Shown here: one piece after another, positions 9,361-16,338 of the stretch | Layout of the letters: each line of letters begins with the position of its first letter | Numbering within the stretch: position 1 is the first letter of the stretch | DNA from: an uncultured Prevotellaceae bacterium | GTDB lineage: Bacteria > Bacteroidota > Bacteroidia > Bacteroidales > Bacteroidaceae | Direction of reading: 5' to 3' | Length of the DNA: 64,000 bases | Assembly (NCBI GenBank): GCA_902769805.1 | Contig: CACXQL010000006.1 | Span: forward strand, 1 to 64,000 | Translations under genes and position numbers: made by a program | The notes under the pieces: model-generated | What the model saw: the letters and a program-made list of their open reading frames with translations, nothing else | What the model was told of the DNA's origin: nothing | Databases searched by the model: none

Positions 9361-9404
9361 GTATCTTTGAGACAAGTCTTCATCTCCAAGATACTCACGC
9401 GTGA
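9361..9404. promoter_or_regulatory. Two adjacent palindromes upstream of the unknown secreted gene
   Basis: The arms GTATCTTTGAGA and TCTCCAAGATAC (11 of 12 complementary, 10-nt spacer) form a 34-bp dyad. It is followed directly by the perfect 10-bp palindrome TCACGCGTGA. They lie 70-113 bp before the ATG at 9474 and upstream of its promoter box, so an operator is plausible. The first arm also contains a TATCTTTG box of its own. No function is proven. Confidence 0.5.
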
Positions 9405-9444
9405 AAAAACACAAAATTCTCTTGGTTTTTTGCTCGCTTAATCG

Positions 9445-9452
9445 TATCTTTG
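9445..9452 (+). promoter_or_regulatory. -7 promoter box for the 9474 gene
   Basis: TATCTTTG is followed 21 nt later by the ATG at 9474. A TTG element lies about 20 nt upstream (near 9422). The box excludes the longer open frame that starts inside it at 9450. Confidence 0.75.
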
Positions 9453-9473
9453 CAACAACTAAACTATAAGTAT

Positions 9474-11372
9474 ATGAAATACTACCAATTCCGAAGAATC
9501 CTATTAGTGGCTGTCGCCTTGCTGGCAGTGTCCTCCATGCAGGCAAAACATTTTAAGAACTTTAAAGTATCAACCTATATCCGTGCACAGGATGTGGCAA
9601 GGATGGACGATGACAAGTTCCTGCAATCTACTTGGGAAACCGTGAGTAACCAACTGGATCTTGATAAGATATACCTCGAAACCCACCGTGATGCATTTAC
9701 GGTATCCGAGAAGACTCTGCTCAAAGTAAAGAATTTCTTCCTGTCGAAAGGTCTTGAGGTAGGCGGTGGCATTACGTTCACACGCTCAGAACCCAGCGAC
9801 TTCGAAACCTACAGTTATGCGAGAGAGGAAGAACGACAGCAGGTGAAGCAGATTTCAGCATTCACTGCCAAATACTTCGATGACTTTATTCTTGACGACT
9901 TCTTCTTCATCGACTTGAAGAATGATGACGAGATTGCTGCCAAAGGCAGTAAGAGCTGGACTGAATACCGACTCAAGCTGATGGCTGATGCTGGACGTGA
10001 ACTGGTAATGAAACCTGCCAAGGCTGTCAATCCCAAGGTGAAGGTTATCATCAAATATCCTAACTGGTATGACCATTTCCACGGATTAGGTTTCAATCTA
10101 GAAGAAGGACCTACCTACTTTGACGGTATATGGACAGGAACAGAGACGCGCGACCCTGGTTCCGCACAACATCTACAAAACTATCTGAGTTATAATATCG
10201 TCCGTTATTTCGACAATATTGCACCAGGTCGTAACGGTGGTGGCTGGGTAGATGCAGGTGGTATTCACATGAGCATGGACCGCTATGCGGAACAACTGCA
10301 TCTCACCATGCTGTCGAAAACCCCTGAGATAATTCTCTGGAACTATATGCAGTTGTATGAGGTGAAGATCACACCCAACATGCGTGCCGAATGGCAGTCA
10401 GTGGGCGGCAACAGTTTCCGCTATGACGAGATGGTAGCACCCTTTACGAAGGACGGCAAGACCATCACACCAACCACGATAGCTCGTTTTGCTAACGTGA
10501 CACTCCATGAAACCGATAAACTGATAGGTCTTTTAGGAAATCCTGTCGGACTGGCATCTTATAAGCCCCATCATTCCTCGGGTGAGGACTTCCTTCAGAA
10601 CTATCTCGGAATGATAGGTCTGCCAATGGATATGCACCCCAAATGGGTAAACGGTCGACAGCAAATCCTACTAACCCAGCAAGCCGCCAACGACCCACAG
10701 ATTGTGGAAAAAATCAAAAAACAACTAAAGAGCGGCGGCGATGTCATCATCACGACAGGACTGCTAAAGGAAATCAAAGACCAGTTGGCGGATGTCTGTG
10801 AACTTTATTGCGCAGACTTAAAAGCCATCGTTAATGACTTCGGTTGGTTTGGCAAGTCTGAGCGTGAGTTCATTATCCCACAGGTGAAATATTTCACCAA
10901 CGATGCCTGGGAGGTAGTCAGTGCAGGAAGACCACTTACTGGTGGTGTCTCCGGCTACCCTATCCTATTGCGCAACACCTATTCAAAAGGTATGCTCTTT
11001 GTGTTGACCATTCCTGATGATTTCGGCAACCTCTATGACTATCCTGCACCAGCACTGAATGTCATCCGCCGTGCTATGAGCAAGGATATAGGAGCCTATA
11101 TCGAAGGACCTTCGAAGGTAGCACTGTTCCCCTATGACAATAAGACCATGGTTGTGGAGAATTTCAATGACAATGCTGTTAGCTTGCGCATAGTAGTGAA
11201 TGCTCAGGTGAACACACTTCGCAACCTCCTGACGGGTGAACAACTGAAACCTGCAGAGAAGACACAGCCACAGGTAATGTTCTTCCGCAACCGCTTTGTG
11301 GGCTATGACGACGGACAGACGGTGTTCGATATCCAACTCCCTGCACACAGTTACATCGGATTAGCCTACTAG
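9474..11372 (+). CDS. Secreted protein of unknown family, possible TIM-barrel glycan enzyme
   Basis: The protein has 632 residues with a signal peptide ending near SMQAK. I cannot name the family. The first 350 residues read like a barrel-type glycosidase: strand-like segments end in acidic residues (DDFILDDFFFIDLKND; VKVIIKYPNWYDHFHG; TYFDGIWTGTETRDPG; GGWVDAGGIHMS; EIILWNYMQL). Residues about 400-550 have a Rossmann-like or glutamine-amidotransferase-like feel (GGDVIITTGLLKEI). The last 90 residues resemble a small beta-sandwich. It has its own promoter and palindromic upstream elements, and a GH3 gene follows 52 bp downstream, so a role in glycan breakdown is inferred only. Confidence 0.7.
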   Translation: MKYYQFRRILLVAVALLAVSSMQAKHFKNFKVSTYIRAQDVARMDDDKFLQSTWETVSNQLDLDKIYLETHRDAFTVSEKTLLKVKNFFLSKGLEVGGGITFTRSEPSDFETYSYAREEERQQVKQISAFTAKYFDDFILDDFFFIDLKNDDEIAAKGSKSWTEYRLKLMADAGRELVMKPAKAVNPKVKVIIKYPNWYDHFHGLGFNLEEGPTYFDGIWTGTETRDPGSAQHLQNYLSYNIVRYFDNIAPGRNGGGWVDAGGIHMSMDRYAEQLHLTMLSKTPEIILWNYMQLYEVKITPNMRAEWQSVGGNSFRYDEMVAPFTKDGKTITPTTIARFANVTLHETDKLIGLLGNPVGLASYKPHHSSGEDFLQNYLGMIGLPMDMHPKWVNGRQQILLTQQAANDPQIVEKIKKQLKSGGDVIITTGLLKEIKDQLADVCELYCADLKAIVNDFGWFGKSEREFIIPQVKYFTNDAWEVVSAGRPLTGGVSGYPILLRNTYSKGMLFVLTIPDDFGNLYDYPAPALNVIRRAMSKDIGAYIEGPSKVALFPYDNKTMVVENFNDNAVSLRIVVNAQVNTLRNLLTGEQLKPAEKTQPQVMFFRNRFVGYDDGQTVFDIQLPAHSYIGLAY

Positions 11373-11413
11373 ACCTTAGTCCTTTGACTTTTGACCTTTG
11401 ACTTTTGACTTTA
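11372..11413 (+). repeat. Heptanucleotide tandem repeat, six units
   Basis: Six consecutive 7-nt units of consensus GACYTTT begin on the last base of the upstream stop codon and end 11 bp before the GH3 start. A related array (complementary GGTCAAA form) lies inside the glycosyltransferase gene at 15729, and the same form is at 18291. Confidence 0.85.
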
Positions 11414-11424
11414 AAATTAAAAAT

Positions 11425-13632
11425 ATGACCAACATAAGAACAATCATTGCGATAGTGGTGCTGGGTATAGCCACAGTTGGACAGGCACAGACCTATCCGT
11501 CGCAGTTAATGAATCATGAGACAGAGATCAATGCCATCATCAAGGAGATAACCCTTGAGGAGAAGATTGCCATGCTGCACGGCAAGAACATGTTCTCGTC
11601 AGCCGGCATCCCCCGACTGGGTATTGCCGACATAGAGTATGCCGACGGACCTTTCGGTATCCGTGAAGAGATGGGACCTCATTCCTGGAACTCCCTTCAC
11701 CTGACAACCGACTCTGCGACTTTCTTCCCTACCGGCTCGGCACTGGCTGCCACATGGAGCACAGAATGGGCTTACGCCTATGGACGGGGTATGAGTCGGG
11801 AGGCAAGACTGCGTGGCAAGGACATGATCTTGGGACCAGCCATCAACATACAACGCATACCTACTGGCGGACGCACCTATGAGTATCTAAGTGAAGACCC
11901 ACTACTGAGTGGCATGCTGTCTGTGGCATATACCAAAGGCTCTCAGGATGATGGCACAGCCGTCTGCCTGAAACACTATGCCCTTAACAACCAGGAGGAC
12001 TACCGAGGCTTTGTGGATGTCCGTATCTCCGACCGTGCCATGCACGAGATTTATCTGCGTCCTTTCGAGATGGCAGTACGGGAAGCGGATGCCTGGGGCG
12101 TGATGGCTGCCTATAATAAGGTGAATGGCAGATGGTGTTCTGAGAACGAGCTGTTGCTGAACACCATCCTACGTCAGCAATGGGGCTTCCCAGGCATGGT
12201 TATCAGCGACTGGGGTGGTGTTCATTCTACCGTTGATGCCGTCACCTCAGGTATGAATGTGGAGATGCCTGGCGACCGATTTATGGGTAAGGCACTCCTT
12301 GACTCTGTCAAGGCGGGTAAGGTCAGCGAGGAGGTTATCAACCAGCGTGTGAGGGAGATTCTCAGAGTCAGACTGACTGTCAAGCCTATCGCAAAAGAGA
12401 AGGCTAACAGTGTTCCTGTGGGTAATCCCGAAGAGATGAAGGTGGCACTGGAGGTGGCACGACGCTCCATCGTATTGCTGAAGAATGACGGACAATTGCT
12501 ACCCATCGACCTCCAGCGTATCAAGAGTATCGCTGTTATCGGTGAGAATGCTGTTACACCAATGGCATTAGGAGGTGTTGGAGCAGGCGTGAAGACACGT
12601 CAGGAGATAACACCATTAGAGGGTTTGCAGAAGGTTCTTGGCGACCAAGTGAAGATAACCTACGTACAAGGGTATAAGGGTTTCGACCGTCAGAGTCGTA
12701 ACGAACGGAAGAGTCCCCAGCAGAAGGCTGACACTCAACTGCTGGCACAGGCGGTAAAGGCAGCGAAGAAGGCTGACCTCGTCATCTTCTTTGCAGGCGA
12801 CAATCGGGAGGTAGAGACAGAAGGCTCCGATCGTAAGAGTATCACGCTGCCCTCTGGACAGGACGAGCTGGCAGAGGCGTTGGCAAAAGCAAACAAACGA
12901 CTCGTGACCGTTATCGTGTCTGGCGGACCTGTGGATGTGTCTGTTGTCAAAGAGGTATCAGGAGCTTTAGTGGCATCGTGGTTTAACGGTTCCATGGGTG
13001 GACAGGCTTTGGCAGAAGTTCTCGCTGGTAAGATTTCTCCTTCTGGAAAACTGCCTATGACATGGCCCCTGCAACTCAATGACGTGCCAGCATACGCCAC
13101 GAAGTCGTATCCGCAGGACAGGAGACAGGAGACTGTAGATATCTTTGTCGGTGTTACGCAGAACCGCAGCAACGACCGATTCCAGCAACTCATTGCAAAC
13201 TATACGGAAGAGGACTTAGTGGGCTATCGGTGGTATGACTGCAAGGCGGTACCTGTCGCCTATCCTTTCGGCTATGGTCTCTCCTATGCGCAGTTCCAAT
13301 ACAGTGACCTCAAAGTGACTCCTACGGCAGAGGGCTTCGACGTGTGTTTCATCCTTACGAACACCTCTTCCACCAATGCCGAGGAGGTCGCACAAGTCTA
13401 TGTGTCACGTCCCCAGTCACATATTGACCGTCCTGTCAAGGAACTCAAAGGTTTCCAGCGAGTGGCGTTAAAGGCTGGTGAGCGCAAGGAAGTCACCATA
13501 CCCATCCGTCGTTCCGACCTCTGTCACTGGGACGAAAGCGCTCAAACATGGATGCTGGAACCAGACAGCCTCATCATACAGGTTGGCGGCTCGTCTGATA
13601 ACCTCCCGTTACATCTCGAAGCCAAACTCTGA
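11425..13632 (+). CDS. GH3 beta-glycosidase (beta-glucosidase/xylosidase type)
   Basis: The protein has 735 residues and a signal peptide ending near VGQAQ. GH3 enzymes are retaining exo-enzymes that remove beta-linked glucose, xylose or other sugars from non-reducing ends, here probably in the periplasm. The N-terminal TIM barrel (about 30-320) carries the nucleophile Asp in GMVISDWGG (about D262). The alpha/beta sandwich follows (about 360-560; ADLVIFFAGDNREVETEG, LVTVIVSGGPVDVS), and a C-terminal Fn3-like domain ends the protein (VKELKGFQRVALKAGER). The ATG at 11425 is preferred over the open frame from 11398, which overlaps the heptamer repeat. The substrate is not certain; the context suggests plant cell-wall oligosaccharides. 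Confidence 0.92.
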   Translation: MTNIRTIIAIVVLGIATVGQAQTYPSQLMNHETEINAIIKEITLEEKIAMLHGKNMFSSAGIPRLGIADIEYADGPFGIREEMGPHSWNSLHLTTDSATFFPTGSALAATWSTEWAYAYGRGMSREARLRGKDMILGPAINIQRIPTGGRTYEYLSEDPLLSGMLSVAYTKGSQDDGTAVCLKHYALNNQEDYRGFVDVRISDRAMHEIYLRPFEMAVREADAWGVMAAYNKVNGRWCSENELLLNTILRQQWGFPGMVISDWGGVHSTVDAVTSGMNVEMPGDRFMGKALLDSVKAGKVSEEVINQRVREILRVRLTVKPIAKEKANSVPVGNPEEMKVALEVARRSIVLLKNDGQLLPIDLQRIKSIAVIGENAVTPMALGGVGAGVKTRQEITPLEGLQKVLGDQVKITYVQGYKGFDRQSRNERKSPQQKADTQLLAQAVKAAKKADLVIFFAGDNREVETEGSDRKSITLPSGQDELAEALAKANKRLVTVIVSGGPVDVSVVKEVSGALVASWFNGSMGGQALAEVLAGKISPSGKLPMTWPLQLNDVPAYATKSYPQDRRQETVDIFVGVTQNRSNDRFQQLIANYTEEDLVGYRWYDCKAVPVAYPFGYGLSYAQFQYSDLKVTPTAEGFDVCFILTNTSSTNAEEVAQVYVSRPQSHIDRPVKELKGFQRVALKAGERKEVTIPIRRSDLCHWDESAQTWMLEPDSLIIQVGGSSDNLPLHLEAKL

Positions 13633-13687
13633 CTTAGTTACCTTCTGACCTATAGATACCCCCAGGGCTATCTGTACAATAGGCGGC

Positions 13688-13722
13688 AAAAAAAATGCCA
13701 CCACTCTCTACGAGCAGCGACA
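13688..13722 (-). terminator. Rho-independent terminator of the candidate ncRNA
   Basis: On the minus strand the arms TGTCGCTGCTC and GAGTGGTGGCA pair over 11 positions (several G-U) around a 5-nt loop and are followed at once by eight T. The same element could weakly stop convergent transcription coming from GH3. Confidence 0.65.
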
Positions 13723-13973
13723 TTCAAAGCCTATGTTTAACTAAAAATCCTTTTCTAAAAGAATTCCAGCCTTAGGGGGCTGGAGGTTCCGCCTCGCGGC
13801 AGATTATTTAAACTAATACTAATTTGCATTTAAAAAAGAAAGTTATGGGAGCCTCACGGCGACCACTGTTATCCTAACACATTTAAAACTTTCTTATTAC
13901 CAATAACTAAAAACCTAAAACTATAAATATTACTACTAACCTAAAACAATCAATATAGACTTTTCGTCTTTTG
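13688..13973 (-). ncRNA. Candidate structured non-coding RNA, about 285 nt
   Basis: The 509-bp gap between the GH3 and glycosyltransferase genes holds no credible ORF. On the minus strand it has a TACTTTTG promoter box, then UUAG-rich AU sequence. Compact hairpins follow: GCC-GUGA-GGC; a 6-bp stem UCUGCC/GGCGGA with a GCGA GNRA loop near 13790-13805; and CCAGCC/GGCUGG near 13769-13786. It finishes in an 11-pair terminator stem followed by U8. It does not match tmRNA, SRP RNA, RNase P or 6S as I know them. The family is unknown, and both ends are inferred from the signals. Confidence 0.55.
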
Positions 13974-13979
13974 ACACTG

Positions 13980-13987
13980 CAAAAGTA
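13980..13987 (-). promoter_or_regulatory. -7 promoter box of the candidate ncRNA
   Basis: TACTTTTG on the minus strand fits TAnnTTTG. A TTG lies about 20 nt upstream. No protein-coding start follows on this strand before the GH3 3' end, so the promoter seems to serve an RNA. Confidence 0.6.
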
Positions 13988-14124
13988 CGACGATTTTTTG
14001 AACCTGCAATGGATTACCCCCCAATTTTTAAGAAAAGTTGAGTATTCTTGACTTAAATCAAATATTTGTGCTCGCAAACAGCACAAAAATATCTGTTTCT
14101 CTTGTTTATTTGCTCACTTCTTTG

Positions 14125-14132
14125 TACCTTTG
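14125..14132 (+). promoter_or_regulatory. -7 promoter box for the glycosyltransferase pair
   Basis: TACCTTTG ends only 9 nt before the ATG at 14142, so the transcript should start almost at the start codon (leaderless or nearly so). Confidence 0.7.
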
Positions 14133-14141
14133 AACTGAATT

Positions 14142-15407
14142 ATGCGAGTACTGATTGTCAATACAAGTGAACGGACAGGCGGAGCTGCTGTTGCCGCCAA
14201 CCGTCTGATGGAGGCACTGAACAATAACGGGGTGAAGGCTAGGATGCTGGTGCGCGACAAAGAGACCAGTCATATCACAGTTGCCCCCCTCCCTCCGTCA
14301 TGGAGGCTGCAGGGACATTTCCTATGGGAGCGGTTCTGTATATGGCTGCACCTGCATCTGCGCCGCACTCACCTCTTTGACATCGACATTGCCAACTGTG
14401 GAACAGACATCACCAGATTACGTGAGTTCCAGGAGGCAGACATTATCCACCTGCACTGGATCAACCAAGGCATGCTCTCGCTCAAGGATATCCGTAAGAT
14501 ACTGGAAAGTGGGAAGAAGGTGGTATGGACCATGCATGATATCTGGCCAGCCACAGCCATCTGCCATCTGACCCTCGACTGCCGACGTTTTGAGACACAA
14601 TGCTGCCATTGCCGTCTACTGCCTGGCGGAGGCTCTGACAACGACCTTGCCGCCAAGGTATGGCATCAGAAACAGAGGATGCTGGCAGGACAGCATGTCA
14701 CCTTCGTAGCTTGCAGTGAATGGCTGGCAGGAGAAGCAAGGAAGAGTGACCTCCTGAAAGGACAGGTCATCACCAGTATTCCCAATCCCATCGACACACG
14801 TATCTATCATCCTGGTGACAAGAGGAAAGCGCGAGAGGCATTAGGACTCCCCCTTGACCGCCGTCTCATCCTCTTTGTGTCGCAGCGCGCCACCAATCCC
14901 TATAAGGGTATGCAGTATCTGACGGATGCCTGTCGTCTGCTCGTACAGCAGCATCCTGATATGGCAGACGGCACCGCCGTCGTCATCTTAGGCGGACATG
15001 CCGAAGAGGTCACCAGTGAGATACCCTTCCAGAGTCATGCCTTAGGATACGTCAACGACACACAGCGCATCGTGAATGTCTATCAAGCCGCAGATGTCTT
15101 CGTGCTGCCGTCACTCTCCGAGAATCTTCCCAATACGATTATGGAGGCAATGGCATGCGGCATCCCCAGTGTGGCTTTCCGCATCGGAGGCATCCCTGAG
15201 GAGATTGACCATCAGAAGAACGGCTATGTCGCACAATACCAGGATGCGGAAGACCTGGCAAAAGGCATCCGCTGGACTCTCTGCGAGGCAAATACGGAGA
15301 CGGTCAGCCAAGCCTGTCTGCAAAAGGTTGCCCATCATTACTCCCAACAAAGTGTAGCCAAACAATATGTGGAAATCTACGAAGGAAGGAGTAATAACAA
15401 ACTATGA
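14142..15407 (+). CDS. GT4-family glycosyltransferase
   Basis: The protein has 421 residues and no signal peptide, so it is cytoplasmic or peripheral to the membrane. GT4 enzymes transfer a sugar from an NDP-sugar with retention in lipopolysaccharide, capsule or exopolysaccharide synthesis. The N-terminal Rossmann half opens with ERTGGAAVAANRLMEAL. The C-terminal half has ILFVSQRATNPYKGMQYL and the donor-binding E-x7-E pattern in SENLPNTIMEAMACGIP (near residues 327-335). The next glycosyltransferase begins 10 bp after its stop, so the two probably act in one pathway. They are not part of the xylan enzymes and split those clusters. Confidence 0.92.
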   Translation: MRVLIVNTSERTGGAAVAANRLMEALNNNGVKARMLVRDKETSHITVAPLPPSWRLQGHFLWERFCIWLHLHLRRTHLFDIDIANCGTDITRLREFQEADIIHLHWINQGMLSLKDIRKILESGKKVVWTMHDIWPATAICHLTLDCRRFETQCCHCRLLPGGGSDNDLAAKVWHQKQRMLAGQHVTFVACSEWLAGEARKSDLLKGQVITSIPNPIDTRIYHPGDKRKAREALGLPLDRRLILFVSQRATNPYKGMQYLTDACRLLVQQHPDMADGTAVVILGGHAEEVTSEIPFQSHALGYVNDTQRIVNVYQAADVFVLPSLSENLPNTIMEAMACGIPSVAFRIGGIPEEIDHQKNGYVAQYQDAEDLAKGIRWTLCEANTETVSQACLQKVAHHYSQQSVAKQYVEIYEGRSNNKL

Positions 15408-15417
15408 ATGATGAGCT

Positions 15418-16197
15418 ATGACAAAGATAACGATTATCACCGTCACCTATAACGCTGCCAGCGTACTGCAACGCACCCTTGACAGTATCAGTCAGCAGAC
15501 ATACCAGCATATCGAACACCTGATCATCGACGGTGCTTCGAAAGACGAGACGGTGACAATAGCGGAACACTACAAGGAGAAGGCTGCCTATGAGGTAGTG
15601 ATCCTGTCAGAGCCTGACCACGGACTCTACGACGCTATGAATAAAGGACTACACAAGGCGACAGGCGACTACCTGGTATTCATGAATGCCGGAGACACCC
15701 TGCATGCAGAGAATTCGCTGGAGATTGTGGTCGAAGGGCAAAGGGCAAAGGTCGAAGGTCAAAGGTCAAAGGTCGAAGGGCCTGCTGTTATCTATGGAGA
15801 TACGGCGATTGTGGATACGGACGGACAATTCCTGCATCTGCGCCGACTGTGCCCACCCCGACAGCTCAACTGGAAATCATTCCGACAGGGTATGCTCGTC
15901 TGTCACCAGGCATTCTATGTCCGCACGGATATTGCCCGTCAAAACGAATATGACCTACAGTACCGCCATTCAGCTGATGTCGACTGGTGCATCCGCGTGA
16001 TGAAACAAGCAGAAGAGATGGGACTCGCATTTGTCAACACACATGCCGTCCTTGCCGACTTCATGGAGGGAGGCAATACAACACAGAACCACAGGGCATC
16101 ACTGAAGGAACGCTATCAGGTGATGTGTCGCCATTATGGAAGTGTACAAACCTTCTTCCTACACATCTGGTTCGTCATCCGCAGCATCATCAAATAA
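15418..16197 (+). CDS. GT2-family glycosyltransferase with internal heptamer repeat
   Basis: The protein has 259 residues, cytoplasmic. The GT-A fold is evident: TIITVTYNAASVLQRTLDSI at the N-terminus, IIDGASKDET, and the metal-site region TGDYLVFMNAGDTLHAEN. It resembles WfgS-like enzymes that build O-antigen or exopolysaccharide repeat units. Residues about 105-121 (VEGQRAK and VEGQRSK repeats) are encoded by seven 7-nt repeats. Because 7 is not a multiple of 3, gain or loss of one unit would shift the frame and end the protein early, so this gene may be phase-variable. The repeat sits in a surface loop between the GDT motif and the acceptor half, where a short insert is probably tolerated. 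Confidence 0.9.
   Translation: MTKITIITVTYNAASVLQRTLDSISQQTYQHIEHLIIDGASKDETVTIAEHYKEKAAYEVVILSEPDHGLYDAMNKGLHKATGDYLVFMNAGDTLHAENSLEIVVEGQRAKVEGQRSKVEGPAVIYGDTAIVDTDGQFLHLRRLCPPRQLNWKSFRQGMLVCHQAFYVRTDIARQNEYDLQYRHSADVDWCIRVMKQAEEMGLAFVNTHAVLADFMEGGNTTQNHRASLKERYQVMCRHYGSVQTFFLHIWFVIRSIIK
15729..15777 (+). repeat. Heptanucleotide tandem repeat inside the GT2 gene, seven units
   Basis: There are seven units of GGTCGAA, GGGCAAA or GGTCAAA without interruption (49 bp), followed by a partial GGG. Three units make 21 nt and so seven residues, which explains the repeated heptapeptide VEGQRxK. It is the complementary form of the arrays at 11372 and the same class as that at 18291. Confidence 0.92.
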
Positions 16198-16284
16198 AAG
16201 AAGAGCGCGGATCTTCACAGACCCGAGCATCCTCACCGCACTCGCCACGACACTCGGAGTCACGAGTTGCATGGCGTAAGAAGG

Positions 16285-16313
16285 AAGAAGCCTGGGCAGA
16301 TGCCAGGCTTCTT
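16285..16313. terminator. Hairpin between convergent GT2 and GH97 genes
   Basis: The perfect 11-bp stem AAGAAGCCTGG / CCAGGCTTCTT has a 7-nt loop, placed between two convergent stop codons. The poly-T run is poor on both sides, so it may be a 3'-end stabilising hairpin as much as a terminator. Confidence 0.7.
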
Positions 16314-16338
16314 AAGGTTTATATGATATTGTGGCTGT

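Noticed and set aside
13688..13973. tmRNA, SRP RNA, 6S RNA or RNase P RNA
   Set aside because: None of the conserved core sequences known to me for these RNAs is present, and the 5' and 3' ends are not complementary.
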